Below, one piece after another: positions 1-9,461 of a DNA stretch of 64,000 nt. Location of the stretch: the NCBI RefSeq assembly GCF_014117325.1, contig NZ_CP059732.1:7319001-7383000 (forward strand). Reading direction: 5' to 3'. The position numbers and the translations under genes are program-made. This DNA is from Spirosoma foliorum (lineage in GTDB: Bacteria; Bacteroidota; Bacteroidia; Cytophagales; Spirosomataceae). The number at the start of each line of letters is the position of its first letter. Position 1 is the stretch's first letter. The notes under the pieces are model-generated. The model was not told where the DNA came from, did not search any database, and worked only from the letters and a program-made list of their open reading frames with translations.

Positions 1-1
1 C

Positions 2-454
2 CAGCCTGTGGTCGTTCAATACGCTCCCTGGGGCCCAAACACGCTGGAGGATACGCAGGAGTTTTTAGACGAAGTACAGGAAAGGAAAACGGAGAAGCCG
101 CGACTAGTTTATGAATTAGCTATTGAACTAAAACAAAATGGTCGCCAGATAGGTGGCTGCGAACTGGCAATTAGCAAACAAGCTCCCGTTGAAGCCATGT
201 TGGGATATATACTTCATCCCGATTACTGGAATCAGGGATATGCTACAGAGGTAACTCGTAAACTGATCGAACTGGCGATCCATACGTTCAACGCAACTAC
301 TATTAAGGCTACTTGCGATGAACGCAATAAAGGCTCAATTCGGGTGCTGGAAAAGAGTGGCTTTGTGCAGGATAAGGTAATCGAAAACGATTTTTTGCAA
401 AAAGGGGCGATGCGGACGACCTTAGTTTTTAGATACGCTCCCCCAAGGGATTAA
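2..454 (+). CDS. GNAT-family N-acetyltransferase (5' partial)
   Basis: The reading frame is already open at the window edge, so the true start lies upstream; a GTG at 8 is probably internal. The protein begins at the 'YAPWGPNT' stretch usually found 20-30 residues into RimJ/RimL-type acetyltransferases. The acetyl-CoA loop follows as 'NQGYATEVTRKL' near visible residue 75, and the family ending 'N..S.RVLEKSGF' near residue 110. These enzymes move an acetyl group from acetyl-CoA to an amine, often a protein N-terminus or small molecule; the substrate cannot be told. Its 3' end overlaps the convergent symporter gene by about 33 bp. Confidence 0.8.
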   Translation, partial: QPVVVQYAPWGPNTLEDTQEFLDEVQERKTEKPRLVYELAIELKQNGRQIGGCELAISKQAPVEAMLGYILHPDYWNQGYATEVTRKLIELAIHTFNATTIKATCDERNKGSIRVLEKSGFVQDKVIENDFLQKGAMRTTLVFRYAPPRD

Positions 455-1822
455 ACTCCCCACCACCATAGCTACTGCACTAGCGAGTAATCCCCAAAGC
501 ATCGGTGAAATTTCGGTGGCTTGCCAGATGCAGATGACCCATACGCTGAGGCCAATGATCATGGCACATAGGCAGCCAATCAGATTCGCGCGTTTCCAGT
601 AAATACCTGCCGCAAGGGGTACAAACAGCGAAACAAGGCTAAAGGCCGATGATTCACCAACGAGGTCGAAAATGTTCGTGTCGCGGGTGGTGCTTATCAG
701 GACACAGGCAACCGAAATGACGACAACCGCCCAACGTATGGTTTTCAATAGCGCCTGATCACTGATATCGGGTCGGAAAAACTTCATGACGTTTTCGCCA
801 AAAACGGTTGCCGGAGCCAGAATAGCCCCACTCGATACGCTTAAAATGGCCGAGGTAACAGCGCCGAAGAATAAGACCTGCAATGGCAAACTACCATGTC
901 GCATCACCATGTTCGGGATAATAAGCTGATTGTCTTTCGGTAAATCGGGGTGAAGTAGCTTGGCGCTCAGTGCAATGAACAGCGGCAACATCGCTATGGT
1001 CAGATACATACCCGAGGCCAGATAGGAAGCCCGAACCGAAATCTGTTCTGTTTTAGCCGCCATAACCCGCTGAAATACGTCCTGTTGCGGAATAGAACCC
1101 AGGCCAATAGTAATCCAGGCGGCAATATACGCCAGCCAGTCTTTACCCGTCGAGTTGGGTAGTAATCGGAAAAAGCCTGCCGGGGTTCGCTTTTCGATGG
1201 TTTCCCAACCGCCAACTTCCTGCCAGAGCATGACACCCAGTACGGCGAGGGCGAGAATGATAATCAGGTTATGAAAAAAGTCCGTGACCGAAATAGACCA
1301 CATGCCGCCCAGTAACGTGTAAATCATGACGATGGCAGCACTGGCAATGATGCAATACTCGCGCGGAACATCGGTCACAACGCTCAGCACAATACCAATG
1401 GCCACCAGTTGAGCGGCAATCCAGCTAAAATAAGACGGTATTACAATGATCGCGGAGAGTAATTCGGCAGATCGACCGAAGCGAATACGGAAGTAGTCGG
1501 AGAAGGTGGTGATGTTGAGCCGATAGAGAGGACGCGCAAAGAAAGCACCGACTAAAAACAGACATAAGGCCGATCCAAAAGGCTCTTCGATAACGGCCAG
1601 AAAGCCACCTTCCACAAAGATGGCTGGGGCTCCCATAATCGTTTCCGACCCGAACCAGGTGGCGAAGGTTACCGACGCAGCCAAAAACAGTGGCAATCCA
1701 CGACCAGCCAATACAAAATCCTGCGATGTTGTGACACGTCGGGCCGCCCACGCCCCAACCGCGACGTTGGAAAGCAGGTAAAGGCTTATGAAAAAGAGGA
1801 GCATAGTAAGTAGGTTAAACAC
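422..1822 (-). CDS. Sodium:solute symporter (SSS family)
   Basis: A 466-residue integral membrane protein with about a dozen hydrophobic segments from the first residues on, as in the LeuT-fold SSS family. The 'TFATWFGSETIMGAPA' stretch near residue 55 and the 'GGMWSISVTDFFH' loop are typical of pantothenate/proline-type members. It probably takes up a small solute with Na+ across the inner membrane. The neighbouring inositol oxygenase and a second symporter suggest a role in inositol or sugar-acid uptake, but this is inference. It is the last gene of a minus-strand run and is separated from inositol oxygenase by a long hairpin. Confidence 0.85.
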   Translation of the reverse strand: MFNLLTMLLFFISLYLLSNVAVGAWAARRVTTSQDFVLAGRGLPLFLAASVTFATWFGSETIMGAPAIFVEGGFLAVIEEPFGSALCLFLVGAFFARPLYRLNITTFSDYFRIRFGRSAELLSAIIVIPSYFSWIAAQLVAIGIVLSVVTDVPREYCIIASAAIVMIYTLLGGMWSISVTDFFHNLIIILALAVLGVMLWQEVGGWETIEKRTPAGFFRLLPNSTGKDWLAYIAAWITIGLGSIPQQDVFQRVMAAKTEQISVRASYLASGMYLTIAMLPLFIALSAKLLHPDLPKDNQLIIPNMVMRHGSLPLQVLFFGAVTSAILSVSSGAILAPATVFGENVMKFFRPDISDQALLKTIRWAVVVISVACVLISTTRDTNIFDLVGESSAFSLVSLFVPLAAGIYWKRANLIGCLCAMIIGLSVWVICIWQATEISPMLWGLLASAVAMVVGSLIPWGSVSKN

Positions 1823-1880
1823 AGAGACACGGAGTACACAAAGATTTTAATACTCTGTGTACTCCGTGTCTCTGTGTTTA
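1816..1880. repeat. Long perfect inverted repeat, 25-bp arms
   Basis: The arms 1816-1840 and 1856-1880 are exact reverse complements around a 15-nt loop. The stem is built on the word ACACAGAGACACGGAG. It sits between inositol oxygenase and the downstream symporter and includes the symporter start codon region. It lacks a strong T-run, so it may be a transcript-stabilising or attenuating hairpin or a small non-autonomous repeat. Confidence 0.8.
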
Positions 1881-1888
1881 TTATAAAA

Positions 1889-2743
1889 CTACAACTTCAA
1901 CGTTGCTGGCAAATATTTGGCAATCAAATCTTCGTAGTATGGCTTTAATTCGCTGACAACCGGTGGTTTTGGGCTTTTCGAGTATAGGTCATACGGATTG
2001 AACTTGCGCACCCACTTGAACATCTCATGATCGTGCTCGTCCATAAGGTGGTTATAGGCTTCTTCGCGGTGCTGCGAGTAGAACGAGTGATACCGCATCA
2101 TGTACAAAGCCGGTTCTGGCATGTAATTTTTCATGATTTGATACAGGTACTCGTCATGCCCCCACGACATATGCACGTTGCGCAGACCACAATTAGGCTC
2201 GTAAACGCCATATTTGGTGTTAAAGCGTTCGTCGTAGCTGTCAGGATTGTTAGCGAAGAACTCGGGATAGACAATCTTATCGGAATGCTTGCAACCAACC
2301 GGGAAAGTATCACCCACTACGGCCCACTGAGCCTCACCGAACAGACACAGAACTTTGCCCATATCGTGCAGGAAGCCTGTCAATACGAACCAGTCTGGAT
2401 GACCGTCGGCACGGATGGCCTCCGACGTTTGAAGTAAGTGCTGAAGCTGATCCAGGTCGGTATCAGGGTCAGAATCGTCAACCAGTGTGTTAAGGAACTC
2501 CGCAACACCCCAAACCGGCAATTCTTTTTTGTCGAATTTCAGAAAATCGCGCTCTTTCTCCCGCACGAAATCATAGGTCTGATAGGTATGATTCAGTCGA
2601 TAAAACTCCCGAACCGTATCACGCTCTGGTGTATCGTAGTTCCGGTAGTCGTCTTTCGACTTATGTTCTGGCTCGGGGTAGCGACTTAGCAGGTCGTCTT
2701 CCCACTGATCTAGGCTGGCAAGGGGGGCAGTTTCACTTATCAT
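1889..2743 (-). CDS. Inositol oxygenase (MIOX-like)
   Basis: A 284-residue protein matching the di-iron enzyme that cleaves myo-inositol to D-glucuronate. Visible landmarks are a 'DPDTDLDQLQHLLQTSEAIR' block (His 102), the HD pair His126-Asp127 in 'GFLHDMGK', and 'SWGHDEYLYQIM' further on, which together supply most expected iron ligands. Length agrees with eukaryotic MIOX (about 285 residues). It is flanked by two SSS symporters on the same strand, consistent with import and oxidation of inositol. The start is the ATG at 2743. Confidence 0.88.
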   Translation of the reverse strand: MISETAPLASLDQWEDDLLSRYPEPEHKSKDDYRNYDTPERDTVREFYRLNHTYQTYDFVREKERDFLKFDKKELPVWGVAEFLNTLVDDSDPDTDLDQLQHLLQTSEAIRADGHPDWFVLTGFLHDMGKVLCLFGEAQWAVVGDTFPVGCKHSDKIVYPEFFANNPDSYDERFNTKYGVYEPNCGLRNVHMSWGHDEYLYQIMKNYMPEPALYMMRYHSFYSQHREEAYNHLMDEHDHEMFKWVRKFNPYDLYSKSPKPPVVSELKPYYEDLIAKYLPATLKL

Positions 2744-2828
2744 GACGATACTAAAATTTAGACGGTAAATTTACAAATTTATTCCTGTTAATCAGTACGA
2801 TAGGATTATCTGAGTACAACAAAAAATA

Positions 2829-3917
2829 CTATCTGGTTAAGTCATCCAAAGCCAGTATATCGGCTAGCTCGCGTTGACCCGAATCGACAAGTAATTTTAA
2901 GACGGTAGCCGCGTTCGCTTTATTGTCAGCTTTATTCGAAAAGTATGCCAATAGAAACTTTTTTGAGGGTATCGCAACCACAAAATTATTAAATCCGCAG
3001 GTGCTTCCCGAGTGAAACAGGACTGGATTGGCAGGCTCGCGGAAAAACCAGCCAGCCCCATAATAACTGCCCGGCTTGTCAGGAATGGCTTGCTTCATCC
3101 GTATCAGAGCCGACTTAAGATCAACCAGTGTACCGTTTCGGAGGGCATTTTGCCATTTCTGATAATCAACTAAGGACGTATAAACACCCCCATCACCCTT
3201 GGTCGCGCTGGTTACGCTCTGGTCGGAAAAAACAAACGTCTTGCCTTGTTGGCGATAACCCATAGCCCGATTCGCGATGGGCTTACTAGCCTCATACACC
3301 ACTGACTTATTCATGCCCAGGGGCTGAAAAATCCGCTCCCGAATAAATGACGCAAATGATTGCCCAGATACTCGTTCGATAATCAGCGCCAACAGGCAAT
3401 ACCCGGAATTACTGTACCGAAACTGACTGCCCGGCTCGAAATAAAGCGAATCACGATCTTTCAGCAGCGTGAGTACATCGGCATCTGAAAGCTGCTCATG
3501 TTGATTGGGATTCATAACTGACTCATAATCCAAAATACCTGACGAATGAGTCAGTAAATTTCTTACCTGCACCTTCCGGGCAACCTGACTGTTAAATTCA
3601 GGGAAAAACCGTATCAATGGATCATCAAGCGATAGCTTCTTGTCTTTCTCCAGTAGGAGAACCGCCATCGCTGTGAACTGTTTCGAAACTGACGCCATCC
3701 GAAAATTCGTTTGGGGCGTAATGTTCGATTTCGTTTTTACGTTGGCCAGTCCATACCCATTCTGATAAACGACCTTACCGTCTATCTCAACCAATAGGGC
3801 AGTCCCCGGTTGATTGGATTGCGTAGTAGCCTTCATCAGCGAGTCGAGCTGTTCGCGAAGTTGGGCCATTACAGAGGTTGACATAAGCAGAAGCCCCGCC
3901 AGCAAAAATTTCAGCAT
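2829..3917 (-). CDS. Secreted serine hydrolase of the beta-lactamase/penicillin-binding fold
   Basis: A 362-residue protein with an N-terminal signal peptide (cut probably after 'SVMAQ'). It has the class C SxxK motif 'SVSK' at residues 76-79 (nucleophile Ser76, base Lys79) and a 'YSNSGY' motif that supplies the second catalytic triad element. A C-terminal 'HSGSTCGF' replaces the usual KTG. This fold covers esterases, D-aminopeptidases and AmpC-like enzymes; the substrate cannot be assigned and antibiotic resistance should not be presumed. It lies 4 bp downstream of the symporter at 3922-5574, so the two are probably co-transcribed. Confidence 0.85.
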   Translation of the reverse strand: MLKFLLAGLLLMSTSVMAQLREQLDSLMKATTQSNQPGTALLVEIDGKVVYQNGYGLANVKTKSNITPQTNFRMASVSKQFTAMAVLLLEKDKKLSLDDPLIRFFPEFNSQVARKVQVRNLLTHSSGILDYESVMNPNQHEQLSDADVLTLLKDRDSLYFEPGSQFRYSNSGYCLLALIIERVSGQSFASFIRERIFQPLGMNKSVVYEASKPIANRAMGYRQQGKTFVFSDQSVTSATKGDGGVYTSLVDYQKWQNALRNGTLVDLKSALIRMKQAIPDKPGSYYGAGWFFREPANPVLFHSGSTCGFNNFVVAIPSKKFLLAYFSNKADNKANAATVLKLLVDSGQRELADILALDDLTR

Positions 3918-3921
3918 CTAC

Positions 3922-5574
3922 CTACCAGAAGACAGTGTACAATACTGCCAAAATACTGAAAATTCCGACTGATCCAACCACAAAGGAGGGTGTTACCCGG
4001 AAGAGACTTTTATCGACAATAATTCCTTTTTGAGGTGTGTGGCTGGCTGGATCAGTTAACGAGACGAGCACCATGAGCAGGACATCAATGCAGAATACCC
4101 AGGTTGTTCGGTGTAAAAAAGGAATTGAGTCGGCCTGAACCCCAACCATGTCCATCACCTCCGGCCAAAATTTAAGTAAAAGCGAAAGCGGCAGGGTTAG
4201 AATCGCGACAGTTAAAGCTGCCCGATTGGTCGCGCGTTTCCAGAAGAAACCAAGCAGGAAAATAGCAAATATGCCAGGCGTAATGAAGTTCGTATATTCC
4301 TGAATGTATTGATACACCTGATCGAGCGATCGCAACATGGGAGCAATGGCGATTGCGATCGCAAACGATGCGATAACGGCCCATCTGCCAACATTCACCA
4401 GCTTTTTATCCGACGCGTCTTTATCGACATATTTCTTGTAAAGATCGAGGGTAAAGATGGTCGAAATGGAGTTGCATTTGCTGGCCAGCGACGCAACAAC
4501 GGCGGCTGTAAGCGCTGCAAAAGCGAGCCCCTTCATGCCGACGGGTAGTAGATTCATTAATACGGGGTAAGCCTGATCGGGTTTTACGACTCCTGATGCA
4601 TCGGTCATGGCTGCCCGGAAAGGCCCACTTTGGTACAACACAAACGCGGCAATGCCGGGAATAACAACAATAAGCGGGATCATCAATTTCAGAAAAGCGG
4701 CAAACAGAATCCCACTTCTGGCCGTCTTCAGGTCGGCTCCTAAAGCCCGTTGTACAATGTATTGATTACAACCCCAGTAATAGAGGTTATTGAGCCACAT
4801 ACCCCCCGTTACCAAAGCCATTCCCGGCAGAACATCGTAATAGGGATGCCCTTTGGCGAAGAACATATGAAAGTGGCCATCTGCTTTTTGCCGTAGCGAC
4901 AGTAAGCCATTCCAGACACTAGTCATGCCGAGGGCAGTATCACCGCCATCTTTAGCTACTAACTGGAGCGCTAAGTAGGTAATGACTAAACCGCCGAAAA
5001 TTAAGACAACTACCTGAATTACATCGGTATAGCCAATTACCTTCATCCCGCCCAGCGTAATGAAAATGGCGAAGACAGCTAGCCCAATGGTACAGGCTGT
5101 AAAGGAAATACCTACCAGCGATTCGATCGCAATAGCGCCCAGGTATAAAATGGAAGCAAGGTTAACCAATACGTAAACCACCAGCCAGAACACCGCCAGA
5201 ATCGTACTCACCGTATCGCTGTAACGCTGCGCCAGAAACTGGGGCATGGTATAAATGTGATTTCGGAGGTAGATCGGAATGAAAAATACAGCCACGATTA
5301 GTAACACAGCCGCAGCGAACCACTCATACGACGAAATGGCCAGCCCCATAGCGAAGCCTGAACCCGCCATTCCGATGAAATGCTCTGCCGAAATATTAGA
5401 AGCGATCAGGGAGGCTCCAATAGCCCACCACGTTAAGGAACCTTCGGCCAGAAAGAAATCGGTAGTGCTCATTTGAGCCGAACGTTTCCGCCGATAGATC
5501 CAATAGCCGTAGCCAACAACGATGATAAAATAAACCAGGAAAACGATGTAATCGGCTGTTGCGAGATGATTCAT
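3922..5574 (-). CDS. Sodium/sugar-type solute symporter (SSS family)
   Basis: An SGLT-like symporter of about 550 residues. The landmarks are 'LIASNISAEHFIGMAGSG' near residue 65 and 'GGMKVIGYTDVIQV' near residue 205, both characteristic of sodium/glucose or sodium/inositol carriers. I place the start at the ATG at 5574 ('MNHLATADYIVFL'), because the longer frame runs back into the terminator hairpin of accC. With inositol oxygenase nearby, sugar or inositol import is a reasonable guess. Confidence 0.87.
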   Translation of the reverse strand: MNHLATADYIVFLVYFIIVVGYGYWIYRRKRSAQMSTTDFFLAEGSLTWWAIGASLIASNISAEHFIGMAGSGFAMGLAISSYEWFAAAVLLIVAVFFIPIYLRNHIYTMPQFLAQRYSDTVSTILAVFWLVVYVLVNLASILYLGAIAIESLVGISFTACTIGLAVFAIFITLGGMKVIGYTDVIQVVVLIFGGLVITYLALQLVAKDGGDTALGMTSVWNGLLSLRQKADGHFHMFFAKGHPYYDVLPGMALVTGGMWLNNLYYWGCNQYIVQRALGADLKTARSGILFAAFLKLMIPLIVVIPGIAAFVLYQSGPFRAAMTDASGVVKPDQAYPVLMNLLPVGMKGLAFAALTAAVVASLASKCNSISTIFTLDLYKKYVDKDASDKKLVNVGRWAVIASFAIAIAIAPMLRSLDQVYQYIQEYTNFITPGIFAIFLLGFFWKRATNRAALTVAILTLPLSLLLKFWPEVMDMVGVQADSIPFLHRTTWVFCIDVLLMVLVSLTDPASHTPQKGIIVDKSLFRVTPSFVVGSVGIFSILAVLYTVFW

Positions 5575-5591
5575 GCAGGTGGGTAAACGAA

Positions 5592-5636
5592 AAAAGACTA
5601 GGTAACTTGCCAATAAAGCAGGTTACCTAGTCTTTT
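5592..5636 (-). terminator. Rho-independent terminator after accC
   Basis: Exact 15-bp arms (5592-5606 and 5622-5636) are followed on the minus strand by a run of T. It lies just beyond the accC stop and ends the lipid-synthesis cluster. Confidence 0.8.
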
Positions 5637-5641
5637 CTAAT

Positions 5642-5668
5642 GTAACGCGGACATCTTGTCCGCGCTAC
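5642..5668. repeat. Short GTAGCGCGGAC-family inverted repeat
   Basis: Arms 5642-5653 and 5657-5668 pair with one mismatch and share the GTAGCGCGGAC word with the perfect hairpin at 56901-56947. It sits directly after the accC stop codon. Confidence 0.6.
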
Positions 5669-5669
5669 A

Positions 5670-7013
5670 CTACAATTTACTAAAATCAAACGTTTCCAAA
5701 AAGGCCGTTGTGAACTGGCCAGAACGGAATTTTGGATCGTCCATCAGCTTAATGTGGAACGGAATCGTGGTTTTGATCCCTTCGATAACGAACTCTTGTA
5801 AAGCACGTTTCATCCGGGTAATTACCTCATCACGCGATTGACCCGACACGATCAATTTCGCAATCATCGAGTCGTAGTTTGGCGGAATGGTGTACCCACT
5901 ATACACGTGACTGTCAATCCGAACCCCGTGTCCACCAGGGAAATGCAGGTTCGTAATTTTACCGGGTGATGGGCGGAAACCGTTGGCTGGGTCTTCGGCG
6001 TTGATCCGGCACTCCATCGCGAACAGTTTCGGGGTGTAGTTCCGGCCAGAGATTTCAGCACCAGCGGCTACTTTGATCTGCTCTTTAATCAGGTCGAAGT
6101 CCGTAACTTCTTCCGTTATCGGGTGCTCTACCTGAATCCGGGTGTTCATTTCCATGAAATAGAACTCCCCGTGTTTATCAACCAGAAATTCTACCGTTCC
6201 GGCACCTTCGTAACCAATGGCTTGAGCGCCTTTGATAGCGGCTTCACCCATTCGCTGACGAAGATCGTCGGATACAATTGGCGATGGCGTTTCTTCGACC
6301 AGTTTCTGGTGACGACGCTGAATTGAACAATCGCGTTCAGACAAATGGCAAACTTTACCATATTGATCACCCACAATCTGGATCTCAATATGGCGAGGCT
6401 CCTCTACGAATTTCTCCAGGTACAGCCCGTCATTGCCAAAGGCCGCACCAGCTTCTGTACGGGCATCATTCCAGGCTTTCTCGAAGTCGGCCTCTGATCG
6501 AACGATACGCATACCACGACCACCACCACCGGCAGTTGCTTTCACGATAACCGGATATCCCATATCGGCCGACAATTTCTTGCCCTGCTCAACCGACTCA
6601 AGCAAGCCATCGGAACCCGGAATTACCGGAACACCAGCCGCCCGCATGGTTGCTTTAGCCGTAGCTTTGTCGCCCATGCCATTGATTTGCTCGGCCGTAG
6701 CACCGATAAACTTAATGCCGTAATCTGCGCAGATTTGCGAGAACTCGGCATTTTCAGATAAAAATCCGTAGCCAGGATGGATAGCATCAGCGCCAGTTAC
6801 CTCGGCTGCCGAAATAATATTGGGAATACTTAAGTAAGACTGCTTGCTAATAGGAGGACCAATACAAACAGCTTCATCCGCAAAGCGTACATGAAGACTA
6901 TCGCGGTCGGCAGTTGAGTAAACAGCCACCGTTTTAATGCCCATTTCGCGGCAGGTACGGATAATTCGCAACGCGATTTCTCCCCGGTTGGCGATTAATA
7001 TTTTTTTGAACAT
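5670..7013 (-). CDS. accC: Acetyl-CoA carboxylase, biotin carboxylase subunit
   Basis: A 447-residue ATP-grasp enzyme, the usual length for AccC. It starts '[17 protein letters not shown]', carries the glycine-rich ATP loop '[10 protein letters not shown]' near residue 165, and has the catalytic '[18 protein letters not shown]' block near residue 290. It carboxylates biotin held on AccB, the first half-reaction of malonyl-CoA synthesis in the cytoplasm. It lies downstream of accB on the minus strand, with a low-complexity hairpin in the 99-bp gap, and is the last gene of the cluster. Confidence 0.97.
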   Translation of the reverse strand: MFKKILIANRGEIALRIIRTCREMGIKTVAVYSTADRDSLHVRFADEAVCIGPPISKQSYLSIPNIISAAEVTGADAIHPGYGFLSENAEFSQICADYGIKFIGATAEQINGMGDKATAKATMRAAGVPVIPGSDGLLESVEQGKKLSADMGYPVIVKATAGGGGRGMRIVRSEADFEKAWNDARTEAGAAFGNDGLYLEKFVEEPRHIEIQIVGDQYGKVCHLSERDCSIQRRHQKLVEETPSPIVSDDLRQRMGEAAIKGAQAIGYEGAGTVEFLVDKHGEFYFMEMNTRIQVEHPITEEVTDFDLIKEQIKVAAGAEISGRNYTPKLFAMECRINAEDPANGFRPSPGKITNLHFPGGHGVRIDSHVYSGYTIPPNYDSMIAKLIVSGQSRDEVITRMKRALQEFVIEGIKTTIPFHIKLMDDPKFRSGQFTTAFLETFDFSKL

Positions 7014-7021
7014 AAAAACTG

Positions 7022-7110
7022 AGTGATTGAGTGAATGAGTGATTGAGTGATTGAATAGCTGGCGCGAGGTTAATTATTCAGTCACTCAATCATTCAATCA
7101 CTCAATCACT
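7022..7110. repeat. Intercistronic hairpin made of GATTGAGTGA words
   Basis: The 36-nt arms 7022-7057 and 7075-7110 pair imperfectly and are themselves built of tandem GAGTGATT/GAATGATT words. It fills almost the whole accB-accC gap. Confidence 0.75.
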
Positions 7111-7112
7111 AA

Positions 7113-7595
7113 TTAGTTGGGTTCTACCAAAAACAGAGGTTGGTCATATTCGACCGGAGTGGCATTTTCAACCAGAATCTTCACGATACGACCCGATACT
7201 TCCGATTCGATCTCGTTAAAGAGTTTCATGGCTTCGATGATACAAACAACTTTGCCTTCGGTCACGCTATCTCCCACTTCTACGAACATCGGCGATTCGG
7301 GGTTAGCCGACCGGTAGAAGGTGCCAATCATTGGCGATTTGATCGTGATGTAGTTCGATGTGTCGGCTTTGGGAGCTGCTACTGCTGGTGTAGCAACAGC
7401 TGCTGGCGCACTGGCTACAGGAGCCTGTACCGCTGGCGCAGCAGCCACAGGGGCAACTGGTGCCGCAGGAGCTGCTGGTGCACCCTGACCATACCGCTTG
7501 ACGCTGATTTTCAGGTCTGTTGTCTCGATGTTGACTTCATCCAGGCCCGATTGCGAAATGAAGTCGATTAGTTGTTGAATGTCTTTTGTGCTCAT
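7113..7595 (-). CDS. accB: Acetyl-CoA carboxylase biotin carboxyl carrier protein
   Basis: A 160-residue protein with the typical three-part layout. It has a short N-terminal domain, an Ala/Pro/Val-rich flexible linker at about residues 39-76, and a C-terminal biotinyl domain with the biotin-accepting Lys124 in 'EAMKL'. It carries carboxybiotin between AccC and the carboxyltransferase. It lies between efp and accC in the same orientation. Confidence 0.96.
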   Translation of the reverse strand: MSTKDIQQLIDFISQSGLDEVNIETTDLKISVKRYGQGAPAAPAAPVAPVAAAPAVQAPVASAPAAVATPAVAAPKADTSNYITIKSPMIGTFYRSANPESPMFVEVGDSVTEGKVVCIIEAMKLFNEIESEVSGRIVKILVENATPVEYDQPLFLVEPN

Positions 7596-7608
7596 AGCTT
7601 CTGAATGA

Positions 7609-7706
7609 TGAATGATGAATTATGAATGATGAATAGCTAGGCCGCCTAGTTCTGAATGATGAGCGGGCTAAACCCTTATCATTCATCATTTATAATTCAT
7701 CATTCA
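7609..7706. repeat. Intercistronic hairpin made of GAATGATGAAT words
   Basis: Left arm near 7609-7637 and right arm near 7678-7706 pair with few mismatches and consist of tandem TGAATGATGAAT words. It occupies the efp-accB gap. Confidence 0.7.
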
Positions 7707-7711
7707 AAAAC

Positions 7712-8275
7712 TTATTTCACTCGTTCTACGTAATCGCGTGTGCGGGTATCAACCCGAATTTTTTGACCTGATTCGATAAAGAGAGGCACCATAATTTTGG
7801 CTCCCGACTCTACTTCAACCCGCTTTTTAGGGCTGTTAGCTGTATCGCCTTTAATACCAGGCTCAGCGTAGGTTACTTCCAGTTCAACGAATGGGGGTAA
7901 TTCACAAGAAAGGGGAGTTTCGGCGTCGGCATTAATCAGAACTTCAACTTCCTGGCCTTCTTTCATCAGATCGGCACCTTCAACAAGTTTTTCGTCGAGG
8001 TTAATTTGATCGAACGACTCCTGATCCATGAAGTTATAGCCGGCCTCATCCTTATAAAGGTACTGGAATTTACGACGTTCAACACGGACAGGATAAATGG
8101 TTACTCCCGAGTTGAATGTGTTATCAATAACGCGACCCGTTGTCAGACTTTTCAGTTTTGTACGCACGAATGCGGCCCCTTTGCCGGGTTTAACGTGCTG
8201 AAATTCTGTGATTTGAAAAAGGTCGTTGTTGTAGTTTAAGACCAGTCCGTTGCGGATATCTGCGGTCGTTGCCAT
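7712..8275 (-). CDS. efp: Elongation factor P
   Basis: A 187-residue three-domain protein of standard EF-P length. The domain I tip loop 'KPGKGAAFVR' carries Lys32 at the position that is modified in many bacteria. EF-P binds ribosomes stalled at polyproline stretches and promotes peptide bond formation. It lies between fabH and accB, an arrangement common in Bacteroidota. Confidence 0.97.
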   Translation of the reverse strand: MATTADIRNGLVLNYNNDLFQITEFQHVKPGKGAAFVRTKLKSLTTGRVIDNTFNSGVTIYPVRVERRKFQYLYKDEAGYNFMDQESFDQINLDEKLVEGADLMKEGQEVEVLINADAETPLSCELPPFVELEVTYAEPGIKGDTANSPKKRVEVESGAKIMVPLFIESGQKIRVDTRTRDYVERVK

Positions 8276-8280
8276 GTTAA

Positions 8281-8352
8281 GATGTATGATGTAAGGTGTA
8301 TGATATATGATATAGCTTGCAGTGAAAATACATACACCCTATATTATACATC
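8281..8352. repeat. Intercistronic hairpin, GATGTATGAT words
   Basis: Arms 8281-8302 and 8331-8352 pair over 22 nt with three mismatches. It lies in the fabH-efp gap. Confidence 0.65.
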
Positions 8353-8362
8353 ATATATAAAA

Positions 8363-9346
8363 TTAATAGGCCCACTTTACATAAGCGGCTCCCCAGGTAA
8401 AGCCACCGCCAAAAGCGGCCAGAACTAAATTATCGCCTTTTTTTAGTTGCGATTCGTAATCAAACAAGCAAAGTGGGATTGTGGCAGCGGTTGTGTTGCC
8501 ATATCGATGAATATTCAACATCACCTTTTCTGGCTCAATGCCCATTCGGTTCGCAGTAGCATCAATAATGCGCTTGTTTGCCTGGTGAGGTACTAGCCAG
8601 GCAACATCGGGGCCACGTAACTGATTGCGTTCCATGATCTCCGCTGATACGTCGGCCATGTTTTTAACTGCGAATTTAAATACAGATGGACCATCCTGAT
8701 AAACGTAATGCCAACGTTTTTCGACAGTCTCGTGGGTGGGTGGGTAACGGCTTCCGCCAGCTTTTTGGAATAAATGATTTTGACCAACTCCATCCGATTT
8801 AATGATCGAATCGAGTATACCGAAACCATCTTCGTTGGGTTCAAGCATAACAGCTCCGGCCCCATCGCCAAATAATATGCAGGTCGTTCGGTCAGTATAA
8901 TCGACAATTGCCGACATTTTATCGGCCCCAACAACAACTACTTTTTTGTATTTACCTGTCTCAATGAATTGAGAACCTACTGTGATTGCATATAAAAATC
9001 CAGAACAAGCGGCCTGGATATCAAAGCTGCCCACATTCCGAATGCCAACCATGTCGCAGATAAGATTAGCGGTGCAGGGGAACACATAATCGGGCGTGGT
9101 GGTCGCGCAAATCAGTAGATCAACCTCTTCGGGCTTTATATTGAGCTTTTCGAGCAAACCTGCCACCGCCTTTGCACCCATATGCGAAGAGCCCATGCCT
9201 TCGCCTTTCAGAATGTGTCGTTCTTTAATACCGGTGCGACTTGTAATCCATTCATCATTTGTATCCACCATACGCTCCAATTCAGCATTGGTCAGCACAT
9301 AGTCGGGAACGTAGCCGTGGATTCCTGTTATGGCAGCTTTACTCAT
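8363..9346 (-). CDS. fabH: 3-oxoacyl-ACP synthase III
   Basis: A 327-residue condensing enzyme that joins acetyl-CoA to malonyl-ACP to begin fatty acid synthesis. The catalytic triad is visible: Cys114 in 'QAACSGF', His254 in 'HQANKRI' and Asn284 in '[10 protein letters not shown]'. The C-terminal '[14 protein letters not shown]' is typical of the family. It lies between plsX and efp, consistent with shared control of lipid initiation. Confidence 0.96.
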   Translation of the reverse strand: MSKAAITGIHGYVPDYVLTNAELERMVDTNDEWITSRTGIKERHILKGEGMGSSHMGAKAVAGLLEKLNIKPEEVDLLICATTTPDYVFPCTANLICDMVGIRNVGSFDIQAACSGFLYAITVGSQFIETGKYKKVVVVGADKMSAIVDYTDRTTCILFGDGAGAVMLEPNEDGFGILDSIIKSDGVGQNHLFQKAGGSRYPPTHETVEKRWHYVYQDGPSVFKFAVKNMADVSAEIMERNQLRGPDVAWLVPHQANKRIIDATANRMGIEPEKVMLNIHRYGNTTAATIPLCLFDYESQLKKGDNLVLAAFGGGFTWGAAYVKWAY

Positions 9347-9361
9347 AAGTGATTCTTAAAC

Positions 9362-9455
9362 GTTTACGGTGTTCGGGTTACGGTTTACAGCAGGCTGAGG
9401 CAAGGAATTATTAACGCGCCAGCCTACTGTAAACCGTAAACTGAACACCGTAAAC
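9362..9455. repeat. Intercistronic hairpin, GTTTACGGT words
   Basis: Arms 9362-9396 and 9421-9455 pair over 35 nt with three mismatches. The arms contain repeated TTTACGGT words. It lies in the plsX-fabH gap. Confidence 0.72.
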
Positions 9456-9461
9456 CGTAAA

